DNA of 64,000 nucleotides from an uncultured Flavobacteriaceae bacterium (GCA_943788695.1 CALSRG010000001.1:1054001-1118000); one strand, 5' to 3'. Positions 39,966 through 48,952 are shown, counted from the stretch's first letter. Made by a program: numbers and translations. The notes: generated by a model from the letters alone, not told the origin.

Positions 39966-42934
39966 GATGCAATTTTATTTGGTGTATTGCTATATCTGGG
40001 GTCGGTAATCATAGCCAGATGTTTGATGTGACTTACTTCGACAATAATGGCGTCAAATTCTTCAACAACCTTTCCGCTAATCTTATAAACCCCTCGTCCT
40101 ATGATAGGATATTTCTGAACAATATTAGGAAAGTGTACTGTGTCAACAAACCGTCCTTCCATATCTATAAAAGTGCCAAAATACATCTGATCACCTTTCT
40201 TGGTTCGGGTGCGTTTTAGGGTGATCATATAAGCCGTGATATTGATGTTTTGATTGATGAAATTAGGCAAGTCTTTGGCATACAATTTTTCAGGAACGGT
40301 CATTTCTAAAAGATCAAAGGGGCTGCACAAAGGAAAGCCTAAAAGCTCTATTTCGTCAAAAGCGTTTTCGAGCATGATACTATTAAGACATGGTATATGG
40401 TATGATTTTGGGCTAATATCGAAAAGATTAACAGTAGGCTGCTTTTGTTGTTTTGGTTCTAGTTTGGTATGGGCTTCCCAAAGCAATTCCCGTTTGTTGG
40501 GGTTAAAACTTCGGAATGCATTAATTTTAATTAAAATACTAATTTGATCTAAGCTTATGGGTAGACGTTTGACAAAATCATCAAAGTTTAAAAAAGGGCC
40601 ATGAGCCAGCCGATTGTTCAATAAGCGTTTAGCGGTATTTTGTTCCAAGCCGTAAAGAAATTGCAATCCGATAAAAACAGATTTCCCTTTTACAACACAA
40701 GCCCATTGGCTTTGATTGACACAAGGTGCTTGGATGTCAGCACCGTTGAGTCGCGCTTCATTAATATAAAGCTCAGTATTGTAGTATCCTCCAAAATTAT
40801 TGATCACGGCTACCATATATTCAATAGGGTAATAGGCTTTTAGATATAAGCTTTGATAACTTTCAATAGCATAGGAAGCCGAGTGCCCTTTGGCAAAAGC
40901 ATAGCCTGCAAAACTCTCTATTTGGCGCCATATTTCTTTAGTGAAAACTGGGTCTTTTCCAGCAATTTCACAATTTTTAAAGAACTGATTTCGAACAGCG
41001 ATGAATTCGTTTTTAGAGCGATATTTTCCCGACATGCCTCGCCTGAGCATATCGGCTTCGCCAAGGGTAAGTCCACCAAAATAGTGAGCAACTTTAATCA
41101 CATCTTCTTGATAAACCATCACACCAAAGGTGTCAGGCATGATGTTTAGTAAAATAGGGCTGATATTTATTCGACGTGCAGGCTCGCGCTTGCGCAGAAT
41201 GTATTCGCGCATCATTCCCGATGATGCCACGCCAGGTCGAATAACCGAACTGGCTGCAACCAAATCCAAATAGGTTTCTACTTGCAGTTTTTTGAGAAGC
41301 ATTCTCATAGCAGGAGATTCAACATAAAAGCAACCAATAGCGTTGGCCTGTTTGAGCAGTTGTTTAATTTTTAAATCTTTTTTGAAATGAGTGATATTAT
41401 GTATGTCAATAGGAGGTTGATCAGGGTGATTTTGAGCCACAATTTTTACAGCATCTTTTATTTTGCCTAAACCTCGTTGACTTAGAATGTCAAATTTGTA
41501 AAGCCCTGCGTTTTCTGCTGCAACCATATCGAATTGTACTGTTGAAAACCCTTTAGGAGGCATAAATGTTGCTACAAAACAATTAATAGATTGGTTGGCA
41601 ATGATGATGCCTCCTGCATGAATTCCTAGATAATTTGGCATACCTTGAAGACGTTCACTGTATTGAAGAACAAGACCTGTGAGTTGGTCTACTGTTTTGG
41701 GATTATAAAAACCTTTTGTTAGCTTGTCAATTTCATTTTTTGGCAAACCAAATACTTTTCCTAATTCACGTATGGCAGCCCGTCTTCGAAAGGTATTGTA
41801 GGTGGCAATTAGTGACACATGTTTGAACCGGTTAAAAATAAAACGGGTCATGTCATCACGATCAGTCCAAGAAAAATCAATATCAAAATCGGGAGGATTA
41901 ACACGATAGAGATTGATGAAACGTTCAAAATACAAATCCAATTCAATAGGATCTACATCGGTAATTTGTAAAAGGTAGGCTACAATGCTATTGGCGCCGC
42001 TGCCTCGTCCAACATAAAAATAGCCCTGTTGCCGCGCGTACTTTAGAATACGCCAATTGATTAAAAAATAAGACACAAACCCCATGCTTTTTATGGTATC
42101 TAGCTCTTTGTTGATGCGCTCAAAAACATTTTTAGTAGGTTGAGGATATCGGTAAGCCAGACCTTGATAGGTGAGGTGTTTGAGTAAGCGAAAGTCTAAA
42201 TTAGCATTTTTAGTATAGGTTTTTTGATTGTTGGAGGTGCTAATACTAAAGTCAAAATCTGTCTGACAAGTGCCTAACAGTTCGTTACTTTGATAAAGTA
42301 ATTCTGGTGTATTGGAAAAATGTGCTCTGAGTATCTTTGGAGTCATCAGACAGTGGTTCAACTGACCCTGCTGGTTAGCGGGAAGTTTACTAAGCAAGGT
42401 GTTGCAGTCAATAGCGCGAAGCAGTCTGTGCGTGTTAAAATCTTTTTGATGTTTGAATGATATGGTTTGTAGAGCAACTAATTTTTGTGGCTGATGCCGC
42501 CAAGGAGAGCATGGAATTTGATTCAAATCGTTTGGTGATACACCTAAATATTCATGGACTTTTAGATTTATATTTTTACCTATTCGATAGGGGTAAATGA
42601 CGTAAGTGTCTTCTAAAACAGGCGCAACATCGGGTAATATAAATTTAGGTTGATGCAGTAAGTTTGATAAGTAAGCATTGATGTTGGCAAATCCATTAGC
42701 ATTTTTTGACAATATGATAAACCGCTGTTGATGGTCTGTTCTAAAGTCGACACCAGGAATTACCCTAATGCGATATTGTTTTGCCAACCGAATGGTCTCC
42801 AAACAAGCAGAGGTGCTGTTGATGTCGGTTAGTGCAAACTGAGAAATATTATTTTGATTAGCCCACTCAATAAGATCTTTTGGAGCTATAGTACCATACC
42901 GTAAGCTGTAATAAGAGTGACAATTTAGATGCAT
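39962..42934 (-). CDS. dnaE: Short DNA polymerase III alpha subunit (DnaE, damage-tolerance type)
   Basis: A C-family polymerase of 990 residues, shorter than the replicative DnaE of about 1150-1450. The PHP domain opens with H-L-N-C-H-S-Y-Y-S, where the classical pattern is H-x-H; the palm has the catalytic P-D-F-D-I-D-F. I chose ATG 42934 because the PHP domain begins immediately there; a TTG 90 bases upstream would run into the divergent gene. Its coupling to dinB and to a LexA-like gene suggests the role of DnaE2/ImuC in SOS mutagenesis, though this is inferred. The main replicative DnaE should lie elsewhere. Confidence 0.93.
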   Translation of the reverse strand: MHLNCHSYYSLRYGTIAPKDLIEWANQNNISQFALTDINSTSACLETIRLAKQYRIRVIPGVDFRTDHQQRFIILSKNANGFANINAYLSNLLHQPKFILPDVAPVLEDTYVIYPYRIGKNINLKVHEYLGVSPNDLNQIPCSPWRHQPQKLVALQTISFKHQKDFNTHRLLRAIDCNTLLSKLPANQQGQLNHCLMTPKILRAHFSNTPELLYQSNELLGTCQTDFDFSISTSNNQKTYTKNANLDFRLLKHLTYQGLAYRYPQPTKNVFERINKELDTIKSMGFVSYFLINWRILKYARQQGYFYVGRGSGANSIVAYLLQITDVDPIELDLYFERFINLYRVNPPDFDIDFSWTDRDDMTRFIFNRFKHVSLIATYNTFRRRAAIRELGKVFGLPKNEIDKLTKGFYNPKTVDQLTGLVLQYSERLQGMPNYLGIHAGGIIIANQSINCFVATFMPPKGFSTVQFDMVAAENAGLYKFDILSQRGLGKIKDAVKIVAQNHPDQPPIDIHNITHFKKDLKIKQLLKQANAIGCFYVESPAMRMLLKKLQVETYLDLVAASSVIRPGVASSGMMREYILRKREPARRINISPILLNIMPDTFGVMVYQEDVIKVAHYFGGLTLGEADMLRRGMSGKYRSKNEFIAVRNQFFKNCEIAGKDPVFTKEIWRQIESFAGYAFAKGHSASYAIESYQSLYLKAYYPIEYMVAVINNFGGYYNTELYINEARLNGADIQAPCVNQSQWACVVKGKSVFIGLQFLYGLEQNTAKRLLNNRLAHGPFLNFDDFVKRLPISLDQISILIKINAFRSFNPNKRELLWEAHTKLEPKQQKQPTVNLFDISPKSYHIPCLNSIMLENAFDEIELLGFPLCSPFDLLEMTVPEKLYAKDLPNFINQNINITAYMITLKRTRTKKGDQMYFGTFIDMEGRFVDTVHFPNIVQKYPIIGRGVYKISGKVVEEFDAIIVEVSHIKHLAMITDPRYSNTPNKIAS

Positions 42935-42946
42935 ATAAAAAATAGT

Positions 42947-43016
42947 TTGATCGTAAGCAAAAATAACTTGATTTTGTAGCAATCCTTGCTTATATTTGTA
43001 GTAATCAAAAATTGAT
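42947..43016. promoter_or_regulatory. Divergent dnaE / LexA-like promoter region with operator-like repeats
   Basis: On the plus strand TTG (42968-42970), 20 bases, and TATATTTG (42991-42998) form a promoter for the XRE-S24 gene (ATG 43024). On the minus strand TATTTTTG (42965-42958) may serve dnaE. Overlapping them are direct repeats TTGTAGCAATCC (42974-42985) and TTGTAGTAATCA (42996-43007), 22 bases apart, a related copy TCGTAAGCAA (42951-42960), and inverted repeats ATCAA-AAA-TTGAT (43004-43016) and TAAGCAA/TTGCTTA (42954-42960, 42986-42992). These are likely repressor sites, by inference. Confidence 0.5.
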
Positions 43017-43023
43017 ATGAACA

Positions 43024-43800
43024 ATGATTTGTATTCACACTAATATTCGCCACCTCCGTCATCTAAAAAAAATATCTCAAGAACTTTTAGCAGAAGAACT
43101 TGGCTGGACACGATCCGTCATAGGTTCTTATGAGGAAGGCAGGTCAGAACCCTCAGTATCTAAATTAATAGAGTTGTCGGATTACTTTAAAATTCCAGTT
43201 GATTTGCTAATTCGAAAAGATCTGTCTCGATCAGGAGCAACTTCCTTTATTGAAGTAGGGAGCAAGCGTGTGTTATTTCCAATTACTGTTAATGAGGATA
43301 ATGAGGATTTAATTGAAGTAGTTACAGCCAAAGCTTCGGCAGGTTATCTCAGAGGTTATGAAGACCCAGAATACATAGAGCGGTTGCAAAAAATAAAGTT
43401 GCCATTTTTGCCAACAGGAACGCATCGCGCTTTTCCCATCAGAGGAGAGTCTATGTTGCCCGTCAAGGACGGCGCTTACGTCGTGGGTAAATTTGTGGAA
43501 AATCTTAATGATATTAAGGACGGCTCAACCTACGTTGTTCTCACTAAAGAAGATGGCTTGGTATATAAACGCGTGTACGATCTTACTGAAAAGGAAGGTT
43601 GTCTATTGATGGTGTCAGACAACAAATCTTATGCGCCATTCAAAGTCCCCGCAGATCAAATATTAGAACTTTGGGCTTTTAGTTGCTGCATCAACACACA
43701 AGAATACAATCAAGAAGAATTGAAATTGAGCAGTATCGCTCAAATGCTTCAAGATTTGCGAATTGAACTTAAAAGTATTGACCCTAATTTGGTTGTGTAG
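43024..43800 (+). CDS. XRE-S24 transcriptional regulator, LexA-like self-cleaving repressor
   Basis: A 258-residue regulator with an N-terminal XRE helix-turn-helix (about 8-62, SQELLAEELGWTRSVIGSYE) and a C-terminal S24 peptidase domain. The expected cleavage site is A106-G107 in A-S-A-G-Y, with S143 in R-G-E-S-M and K182 in V-Y-K-R as the Ser-Lys dyad. This is the layout of LexA, UmuD and phage CI proteins, with an XRE instead of a winged-helix DNA-binding domain. It is divergent from dnaE-dinB and is inferred to repress them until RecA triggers cleavage. Confidence 0.9.
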   Translation: MICIHTNIRHLRHLKKISQELLAEELGWTRSVIGSYEEGRSEPSVSKLIELSDYFKIPVDLLIRKDLSRSGATSFIEVGSKRVLFPITVNEDNEDLIEVVTAKASAGYLRGYEDPEYIERLQKIKLPFLPTGTHRAFPIRGESMLPVKDGAYVVGKFVENLNDIKDGSTYVVLTKEDGLVYKRVYDLTEKEGCLLMVSDNKSYAPFKVPADQILELWAFSCCINTQEYNQEELKLSSIAQMLQDLRIELKSIDPNLVV

Positions 43801-43827
43801 GAGCGTCTAAAAACTTTACCTAATTCA

Positions 43828-44262
43828 TTATTTTGCTTTTTTGAGCAAATCACGAATTTCTGTTAACAGGGCTTCTTCTCGACTCGGTGGAGGCGGCGCA
43901 GTAGGAAGTTCATCATCTTTAAAAAAGTTTAATTGATCTTTCATTTTATTGTAAGTTTTCAGTACCATAAAAATAGAAAACGAGACAATCATGAAGGTTA
44001 GGATATGATTGATAAATGCGCCATAACTAATCGCAACCTCAGTCAAACTATCTCCAGCACCAGGTTTGGATTCTGGGCTTGCTGATTGAATGATGTACTT
44101 CAAGTCTGCAAAATCAACCTGTCCCAAAAGGCTACCAACAGGCGGCATGATGATGTCGTTAACTAAAGATTTGACAATCGCACCAAAATAGGTGGCTATA
44201 ATTAAGCCTACAGCCAATTCGATCACATTACCTCTACTGATAAATTTTCTAAATTCTTTCAT
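43828..44262 (-). CDS. mscL: Large-conductance mechanosensitive channel MscL
   Basis: An inner-membrane pore that opens under osmotic downshock. The 144-residue protein has the amphipathic N-terminus (KEFRKFISRGNVIELAVG), TM1 with the glycine-rich pore lining, a periplasmic loop, TM2 (about 82-100) and a charged C-terminal helix. A T-A-T-C-T-T-T-G -7 element lies at 44345-44338 on the minus strand. The gene is divergent from trxB and convergent with the LexA-like gene. Confidence 0.96.
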   Translation of the reverse strand: MKEFRKFISRGNVIELAVGLIIATYFGAIVKSLVNDIIMPPVGSLLGQVDFADLKYIIQSASPESKPGAGDSLTEVAISYGAFINHILTFMIVSFSIFMVLKTYNKMKDQLNFFKDDELPTAPPPPSREEALLTEIRDLLKKAK

Positions 44263-44422
44263 TTGTTTTTATTAAATAAATTAAGCATCCAAAACGGAAT
44301 AAGGGTAGAGCCAAATTAGTTCTTAAAGATTACTATCCAAAGATAAAAATAATCGGCAAGCAAGAGTTGTGACCGATCAAAACTGTTAATAACTTCAGAC
44401 GGTTAACTTGATCCAAATTCGG

Positions 44423-44430
44423 TATTTTTG
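44423..44430 (+). promoter_or_regulatory. -7 element of trxB
   Basis: TATTTTTG, a full match to TAnnTTTG, lies 25 bases before the trxB ATG (44456). No TTG is found at the preferred distance upstream, so only the -7 half is supported. Confidence 0.4.
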
Positions 44431-44455
44431 AACTTTCAATCTAAAGAATAAAAAA

Positions 44456-45397
44456 ATGTCTGAACACGTCAAATGTCTTATTATTGGATCCGGTCCTGCA
44501 GGATATACTGCTGCCATATATGCTGCTCGCGCTAACATGCATCCCGTTTTATATCAAGGTACCCAGCCGGGTGGTCAACTTACCACAACCAATGAAGTTG
44601 AAAATTTCCCTGGTTATCCTGATGGTGTAACTGGTCCAGAAATGATGATTCAGCTACAAGACCAGGCCAAACGTTTCGAAACAGATATTCGCGATGGTTG
44701 GGTCACTAAGGTCGATTTTACCGGGCCTGTTCATAAAGTTTGGGTTAATGATGATAAAGAAATACATTGCGATACCGTTATCATTTCTACAGGCGCTTCT
44801 GCCAAGTATTTAGGATTGGAATCAGAACAAAAATATTTGCAACTTGGTGGCGGTGTTTCGGCATGTGCTGTGTGTGATGGATTCTTTTACCGAAATCAAG
44901 AAGTAGTGATTGTTGGAGCAGGAGATTCGGCCTGTGAGGAAGCCCATTACTTATCAAAATTATGCACCAAAGTAACCATGCTTGTTCGTAGAGATGAATT
45001 TAGAGCCTCAAAAATAATGGCCGCTAGGGTGGCTAAAACTGAAAATATAGACATTTTATTCAACACAGAAACCGAAGAAGTCTTAGGTGATGGTCAGGTT
45101 GTTACTGGCGTTCGTGTGAAGAACAATCTTACAAATGCCGTTCGCGATATACCTGCTACAGGATTTTTTGTTGCAATTGGACATCAACCAAATACAGGGA
45201 TTTTTAAAGATTATTTAAATTTGGATGAAACGGGTTATATCAAAAACGTACCTGGAACTTCTAAGACCAATATTCCTGGCGTGTTTGTATCTGGAGATGC
45301 AGCAGATCACGTGTACCGCCAAGCCATTACTGCTGCTGGAACCGGATGTATGGCAGCGCTCGATGCTGAGCGCTACCTATCCGCATTAGAAGGTTAA
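44456..45397 (+). CDS. trxB: Thioredoxin reductase TrxB
   Basis: A flavoenzyme that reduces thioredoxin with NADPH. The 313-residue protein has the FAD motif G11-S-G-P-A-G, the redox-active pair C137-A-V-C140, a second nucleotide motif (V-G-A-G-D-S-A) and the C-terminal FAD contact S-G-D-A-A-D. It ends one base from the end of the convergent GIN-domain gene, with no terminator between them. Confidence 0.97.
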   Translation: MSEHVKCLIIGSGPAGYTAAIYAARANMHPVLYQGTQPGGQLTTTNEVENFPGYPDGVTGPEMMIQLQDQAKRFETDIRDGWVTKVDFTGPVHKVWVNDDKEIHCDTVIISTGASAKYLGLESEQKYLQLGGGVSACAVCDGFFYRNQEVVIVGAGDSACEEAHYLSKLCTKVTMLVRRDEFRASKIMAARVAKTENIDILFNTETEEVLGDGQVVTGVRVKNNLTNAVRDIPATGFFVAIGHQPNTGIFKDYLNLDETGYIKNVPGTSKTNIPGVFVSGDAADHVYRQAITAAGTGCMAALDAERYLSALEG

Positions 45398-45398
45398 G

Positions 45399-46127
45399 TC
45401 AATTTTTTGAACGTACCCGACCACCTGAACTTTTGTTAGCATCCACATGCTCGGGTTTACCAATATAGGTGACATCGCCACCGCTACTTGCGCTGGCAAT
45501 CAATTGGCCCTTTACTTGTATAACAACATCTGCGCCACTACTGGCATCTGCCGTCCCGTCAGTAACCTTCAATTCACCCGCTTTGATAGAACTTCCACTA
45601 CTGGCGTCAGCACTGATAGAATTTGCTGAGCCTTTGAGATAAATGTCACTACCACTCGAAGAAGATGCTACTATGTTTTGAGCCGTAATTTCTAAGTCGA
45701 TATCGGCACCACTGCTCGATTTAATTCGAATGTCTTGTACTGAAATTTGAGTATTACTCAAGGCATCGCTGCCACTAGAGGCTGTTAAAGCATCTAAATT
45801 CTTGAAGGTAACCATTACCTTGCGAGACGCTGCGTTGCGGATGTTTTCTTCTGCAAATATGCGCAAGATTCCGCCATTCACCTCGGTCTTGATAACTTCT
45901 AATAGGTTTTCATCCGCTTGTATGGAGATGCTTTCTTCAGTGCCTTGTGTCAGAAACAGATCGAGCCCATTACTCACTTCAATTTTATTGAAGGATGCCG
46001 CTTGTCGTACTTCTGTTTGAACATTGCCATTGCCACGCACGCCAGGTCCAATATTTGATACCATTTGGCAGGATAGCATCATTAAGGTTAAGGTAATTGT
46101 CGCCGCGATTTTGATTATTGTTGTCAT
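45399..46127 (-). CDS. GIN-domain (DUF2807) lipoprotein
   Basis: A 242-residue exported lipoprotein: the signal peptide ends in M-M-L-S-C with C20 as the anchor. The rest is the GIN/DUF2807 beta-helix-like domain, a series of short strands rich in Ser, Gly, Ala and Asp (SSSGADIDLE, ASSGSDIYLKG, DASSGADVVIQ). This family is often encoded with PspC and PadR proteins in Bacteroidota. The role is unknown, perhaps adhesion or envelope stress. It is the last gene of the padR-pspC-GIN unit, 10 bases after the PspC gene. Confidence 0.87.
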   Translation of the reverse strand: MTTIIKIAATITLTLMMLSCQMVSNIGPGVRGNGNVQTEVRQAASFNKIEVSNGLDLFLTQGTEESISIQADENLLEVIKTEVNGGILRIFAEENIRNAASRKVMVTFKNLDALTASSGSDALSNTQISVQDIRIKSSSGADIDLEITAQNIVASSSSGSDIYLKGSANSISADASSGSSIKAGELKVTDGTADASSGADVVIQVKGQLIASASSGGDVTYIGKPEHVDANKSSGGRVRSKN

Positions 46128-46137
46128 AATTGTAGAT

Positions 46138-47832
46138 TTAAAGTTGATTGATATTTGAGGTTAATGCAGGCAGTTCAAGAAATTCATGTCGTAAAGACAT
46201 ATTCCAAGTTCCTCCTTCTATTGTTGTTTCGAATTCAACGCTGGTTTGGTCGTCACAATCCAAGCATTCGGTATCGTTATTTAAAATTTTTAGGTAATGA
46301 TCTTCGTTACCATTTTTTAGGATGTCGCCATAACTGTCTGTATTGCGATGAAAAGAATAGGTGTTCCTGTTGGCAAACAGCACAGTACCTTCTGGCAAGT
46401 ATAAAATAATTTCTACCGACTGATCGCGAAAACGTTGATCGAGGTCTGTGAGTAAATAGCCGTCCAAATTAAGTGTATTACTATCGATGCTATAATGGTA
46501 ATCAATAGCTAATGCCCGTTCTTTTGATTCGGTATAGGTTGCGCCAAGTGCTGATTTTTCAATACTCAACGAAGCATTGGCATCTTTGGTTGATTGCACA
46601 ATGAGTCTGACATCTGCGGAATAAATCATTCTTTGGTTGTCTGTGTTGTAAACGATCTTAGAGTTATCACTATCACGGTGCAAATGCTTGTGGTACATGC
46701 GATTGCCAACCATGTTGAGGTATAAAGTATCTTCTGAGGTGATAGGTAAGACCGCGGTGTTATAGTCACTTGATCGTATGCTAAAATCAGCACCTTCTTT
46801 AACACCCAATACTATAGCAACCACAAGGGCAATCAGCCATACTCCGAAGAGTGAAAATTTAGCTGTGCGTCCCATAACTTTATATTTCGAACTTAAAATA
46901 GATAGACCTAACATCAGCATAAATACTAAAGGAACTCCAACCAATATAAAGGCCACTAAAGATACCAGCCATAATGGCCAGCTGCTGGTCAGTGCTGCCT
47001 CTGTATAGTACATCCAATCGGGGTGAAAAAAAGACACTGTTCCCAACGAAAACAAGCTGACAATAAATGAAATAAGCATGATGCCTGTAATCAGTATTAA
47101 AAACAATCCGATAAATTTTCCCAAGAACTTAAATAACAGACCTAATATATCGCCGAGCAATTCAAAAAAGGACTGAGAACCTTTGCGAATTCTGCTTCCT
47201 GTTGACTTTAAACTTTCCGAATCAATGGATCCAGCCATATCATTAATGCCATTTTTTACGGTCTGAAAACCCTCCTTAAAGGAGTCTTCGATATTGCTTA
47301 TATTTATGGGCTTGCCCTTCATTTTTAATTTATCGGCTGTAGTTTTGGCTTCTGGAATTAATATCCAAAGAATAAGGTATAATAATACGCCAGTGCCAAA
47401 TCCGAAAAAAAGCATGACCCAAAACAGTCGGATCCATAGGGCATCAATGCCGAAATAATAACTCAATCCAGAGGATACGCCACCGATATAGGCGTTTTCA
47501 GTATCTCTAAAATACTTGCGAGGATCACTGCTATAGTTTGTTCTTGAAGTCTTTTCTTTTGGAGCTTCATCCTCCAAAAGGTAATCCTCGGGTTGTCCCA
47601 TGATGGAAATCACAGAGGCAACATTTTTGGATGTGATCACTTGTTTGTCAGAAGTGTTGGCTTCTGAAAATAGTTCAGATATACGAGCCTCAATATCAGA
47701 CATCACTTCATCGCGACCGTCTGCGTCCAGTGATGCTTTAACGGCATTCAAATAGCGTTGAAGTTCAACATAGGCGGGCTCGTCGATATGAAAATGGTGA
47801 CCTGCTAAATTGATATTTACAGTTTTGTTCAT
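46138..47832 (-). CDS. PspC-domain membrane protein
   Basis: A 564-residue inner-membrane protein. The N-terminal 100 residues are soluble; a PspC domain follows at about 107-165 (YIGGVSSGLSYYFGID then a transmembrane helix). Further membrane helices occupy about 225-345, and a beta-rich extracytoplasmic tail follows. In enterobacteria PspC senses phage-shock or membrane stress; in Bacteroidota the fused tail and the PadR/GIN partners suggest a related envelope-stress role, which is inferred. It lies 2 bases after padR. Confidence 0.88.
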   Translation of the reverse strand: MNKTVNINLAGHHFHIDEPAYVELQRYLNAVKASLDADGRDEVMSDIEARISELFSEANTSDKQVITSKNVASVISIMGQPEDYLLEDEAPKEKTSRTNYSSDPRKYFRDTENAYIGGVSSGLSYYFGIDALWIRLFWVMLFFGFGTGVLLYLILWILIPEAKTTADKLKMKGKPINISNIEDSFKEGFQTVKNGINDMAGSIDSESLKSTGSRIRKGSQSFFELLGDILGLLFKFLGKFIGLFLILITGIMLISFIVSLFSLGTVSFFHPDWMYYTEAALTSSWPLWLVSLVAFILVGVPLVFMLMLGLSILSSKYKVMGRTAKFSLFGVWLIALVVAIVLGVKEGADFSIRSSDYNTAVLPITSEDTLYLNMVGNRMYHKHLHRDSDNSKIVYNTDNQRMIYSADVRLIVQSTKDANASLSIEKSALGATYTESKERALAIDYHYSIDSNTLNLDGYLLTDLDQRFRDQSVEIILYLPEGTVLFANRNTYSFHRNTDSYGDILKNGNEDHYLKILNNDTECLDCDDQTSVEFETTIEGGTWNMSLRHEFLELPALTSNINQL

Positions 47833-47834
47833 GG

Positions 47835-48185
47835 TTACTTAGCTTTTGAGGGTTTGTTGTTGTTTTTGGTGACCATGGCCACTGATGTGTTTAGCGATAT
47901 CCAGCTTTGATGCAATTCGTCTAAAAAGCCGCTGCCTTGGTCGGTAATTTGATAATACTTTCGTGGTGGTCCCGAAGTTGATTCTTCCCATCTGTAGTCC
48001 AAATACCCAGCATTTTTCAAGCGGGTTAGGAGGGGGTATAAAGTGCCTTCAACCACCAATAATTGAGCAGTCTTAAGACCGTCGAGCAATTCGGCAACGT
48101 AGGCATCTTTGTTCTTAAGCATGGCTAAAATGCAATACTCAAGAATGCCTTTGCGCATTTGGGCTTTGGTGTTTTCTAAGTTCAT
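47835..48185 (-). CDS. PadR-family transcriptional regulator
   Basis: A 116-residue winged-helix repressor of the PadR family. It has the N-terminal helix M-R-K-G-I-L-E-Y-C-I-L-A-M-L, the wing segment V-E-G-T-L-Y-P-L-L-T-R-L and G-P-P-R-K-Y-Y, which is diagnostic. The short C-terminus makes it a subfamily-2 (single helix) form. It leads the operon with PspC and GIN genes, and its promoter is overlapped by a repeated palindromic element, which supports autoregulation. Confidence 0.93.
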   Translation of the reverse strand: MNLENTKAQMRKGILEYCILAMLKNKDAYVAELLDGLKTAQLLVVEGTLYPLLTRLKNAGYLDYRWEESTSGPPRKYYQITDQGSGFLDELHQSWISLNTSVAMVTKNNNKPSKAK

Positions 48186-48205
48186 ATTGGGTCATTTATT
48201 TGATG

Positions 48206-48252
48206 CAAAGATATAGTAGTGATATAGTACTATGCAAAACAAAGTACTATAT
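48206..48252 (-). promoter_or_regulatory. padR promoter and operator repeats
   Basis: On the minus strand TTG (48237-48235), 21 bases, and TATCTTTG (48213-48206) form a full Bacteroidota promoter for padR (ATG 48185). It is overlapped by ATATAGTAGT (48211-48220) and ATATAGTACT (48222-48231), 11 bases apart, and by the exact inverse AGTACTATAT (48243-48252), giving a perfect 10-bp inverted repeat with an 11-base spacer. This is a strong candidate PadR operator; binding is inferred. Confidence 0.65.
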
Positions 48253-48326
48253 TTAACATTATATTAACATTTTTTTAACATTTATCATCAAACTGCTTTT
48301 AACTATATTTGACCAAAATAATCACA

Positions 48327-48776
48327 ATGACACCAGCCCAATTCAATAGGTATATGCTTTGGAAGTTACCTTCGGCCTTTTGGTGTGGTGTGCGTTTAAA
48401 GCAATTGACTTCAGTACAAGCGGTGACCACTGTGCGTTTGTCATGGTTTAATCAAAATCCTTTTAAATCGATGTTTTGGGCTGTTCAAGGAATGGCTGCC
48501 GAACTCTCTACCGGTGCATTGATGTTTCCAAAAATTAAAGATAGTGGTCAAAAAGTATCGATGTTGGTGGTGCAAAATGAAGCCATTTTTACTAAAAAAG
48601 CAGTTGGTCGCATCACATTTACTTGCGGTCAGGGTGCAGCTATTGATCATGCGTTGAAGCACACCATAGACACCAAAGAACCTGCCACGGTTTGGCTCGA
48701 ATCCATAGGTATTGATGAGAATGGGGTACAGGTCGCCGTTTTTAAATTTAAATGGTCTTTAAAGGTAAAAACCTAG
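48327..48776 (+). CDS. DUF4442 (hotdog-fold) protein
   Basis: A 149-residue protein that I recognise as DUF4442, a hotdog-fold family related to thioesterases. The N-terminal helix F-N-R-Y-M-L-W-K-L-P-S-A-F-W-C-G is characteristic, followed by a helix with Q-G-M-A-A-E-L-S-T. No substrate is known. I chose ATG 48327; an in-frame TTG 18 bases upstream is possible. A TATATTTG -7 element overlaps it at 48304-48311. The gene is divergent from padR, so PadR binding could also affect it. Confidence 0.8.
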   Translation: MTPAQFNRYMLWKLPSAFWCGVRLKQLTSVQAVTTVRLSWFNQNPFKSMFWAVQGMAAELSTGALMFPKIKDSGQKVSMLVVQNEAIFTKKAVGRITFTCGQGAAIDHALKHTIDTKEPATVWLESIGIDENGVQVAVFKFKWSLKVKT

Positions 48777-48899
48777 TGTCGCTGCTGCTTATTTATGTTT
48801 TTAGCCTGAGCCGTAAATTTTTGAAAAGCCTACTGTTATGCATTAAGTCATGTTGCCAATACCACTTTATACAGTTCAAAGTTAAAAAGATAGATATTC

Positions 48900-48952
48900 C
48901 ACTTATAGGAAATTTAATACCATTTATACGTTATACCTTAACACTTATAGGA
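48900..48952 (+). repeat. 11-bp perfect direct repeat
   Basis: CACTTATAGGA occurs at 48900-48910 and again at 48942-48952, 42 bases apart, close to four helical turns. It lies in the non-coding interval between the DUF4442 gene and the frameshifted secreted-protein gene. It could be an activator site or chance. Confidence 0.35.

Noticed and set aside
42935-43024. TTG start at 43024 for dnaE on the minus strand
   Set aside because: It would cover the promoter region and the first codon of the divergent regulator; the PHP domain starts right at ATG 42934.
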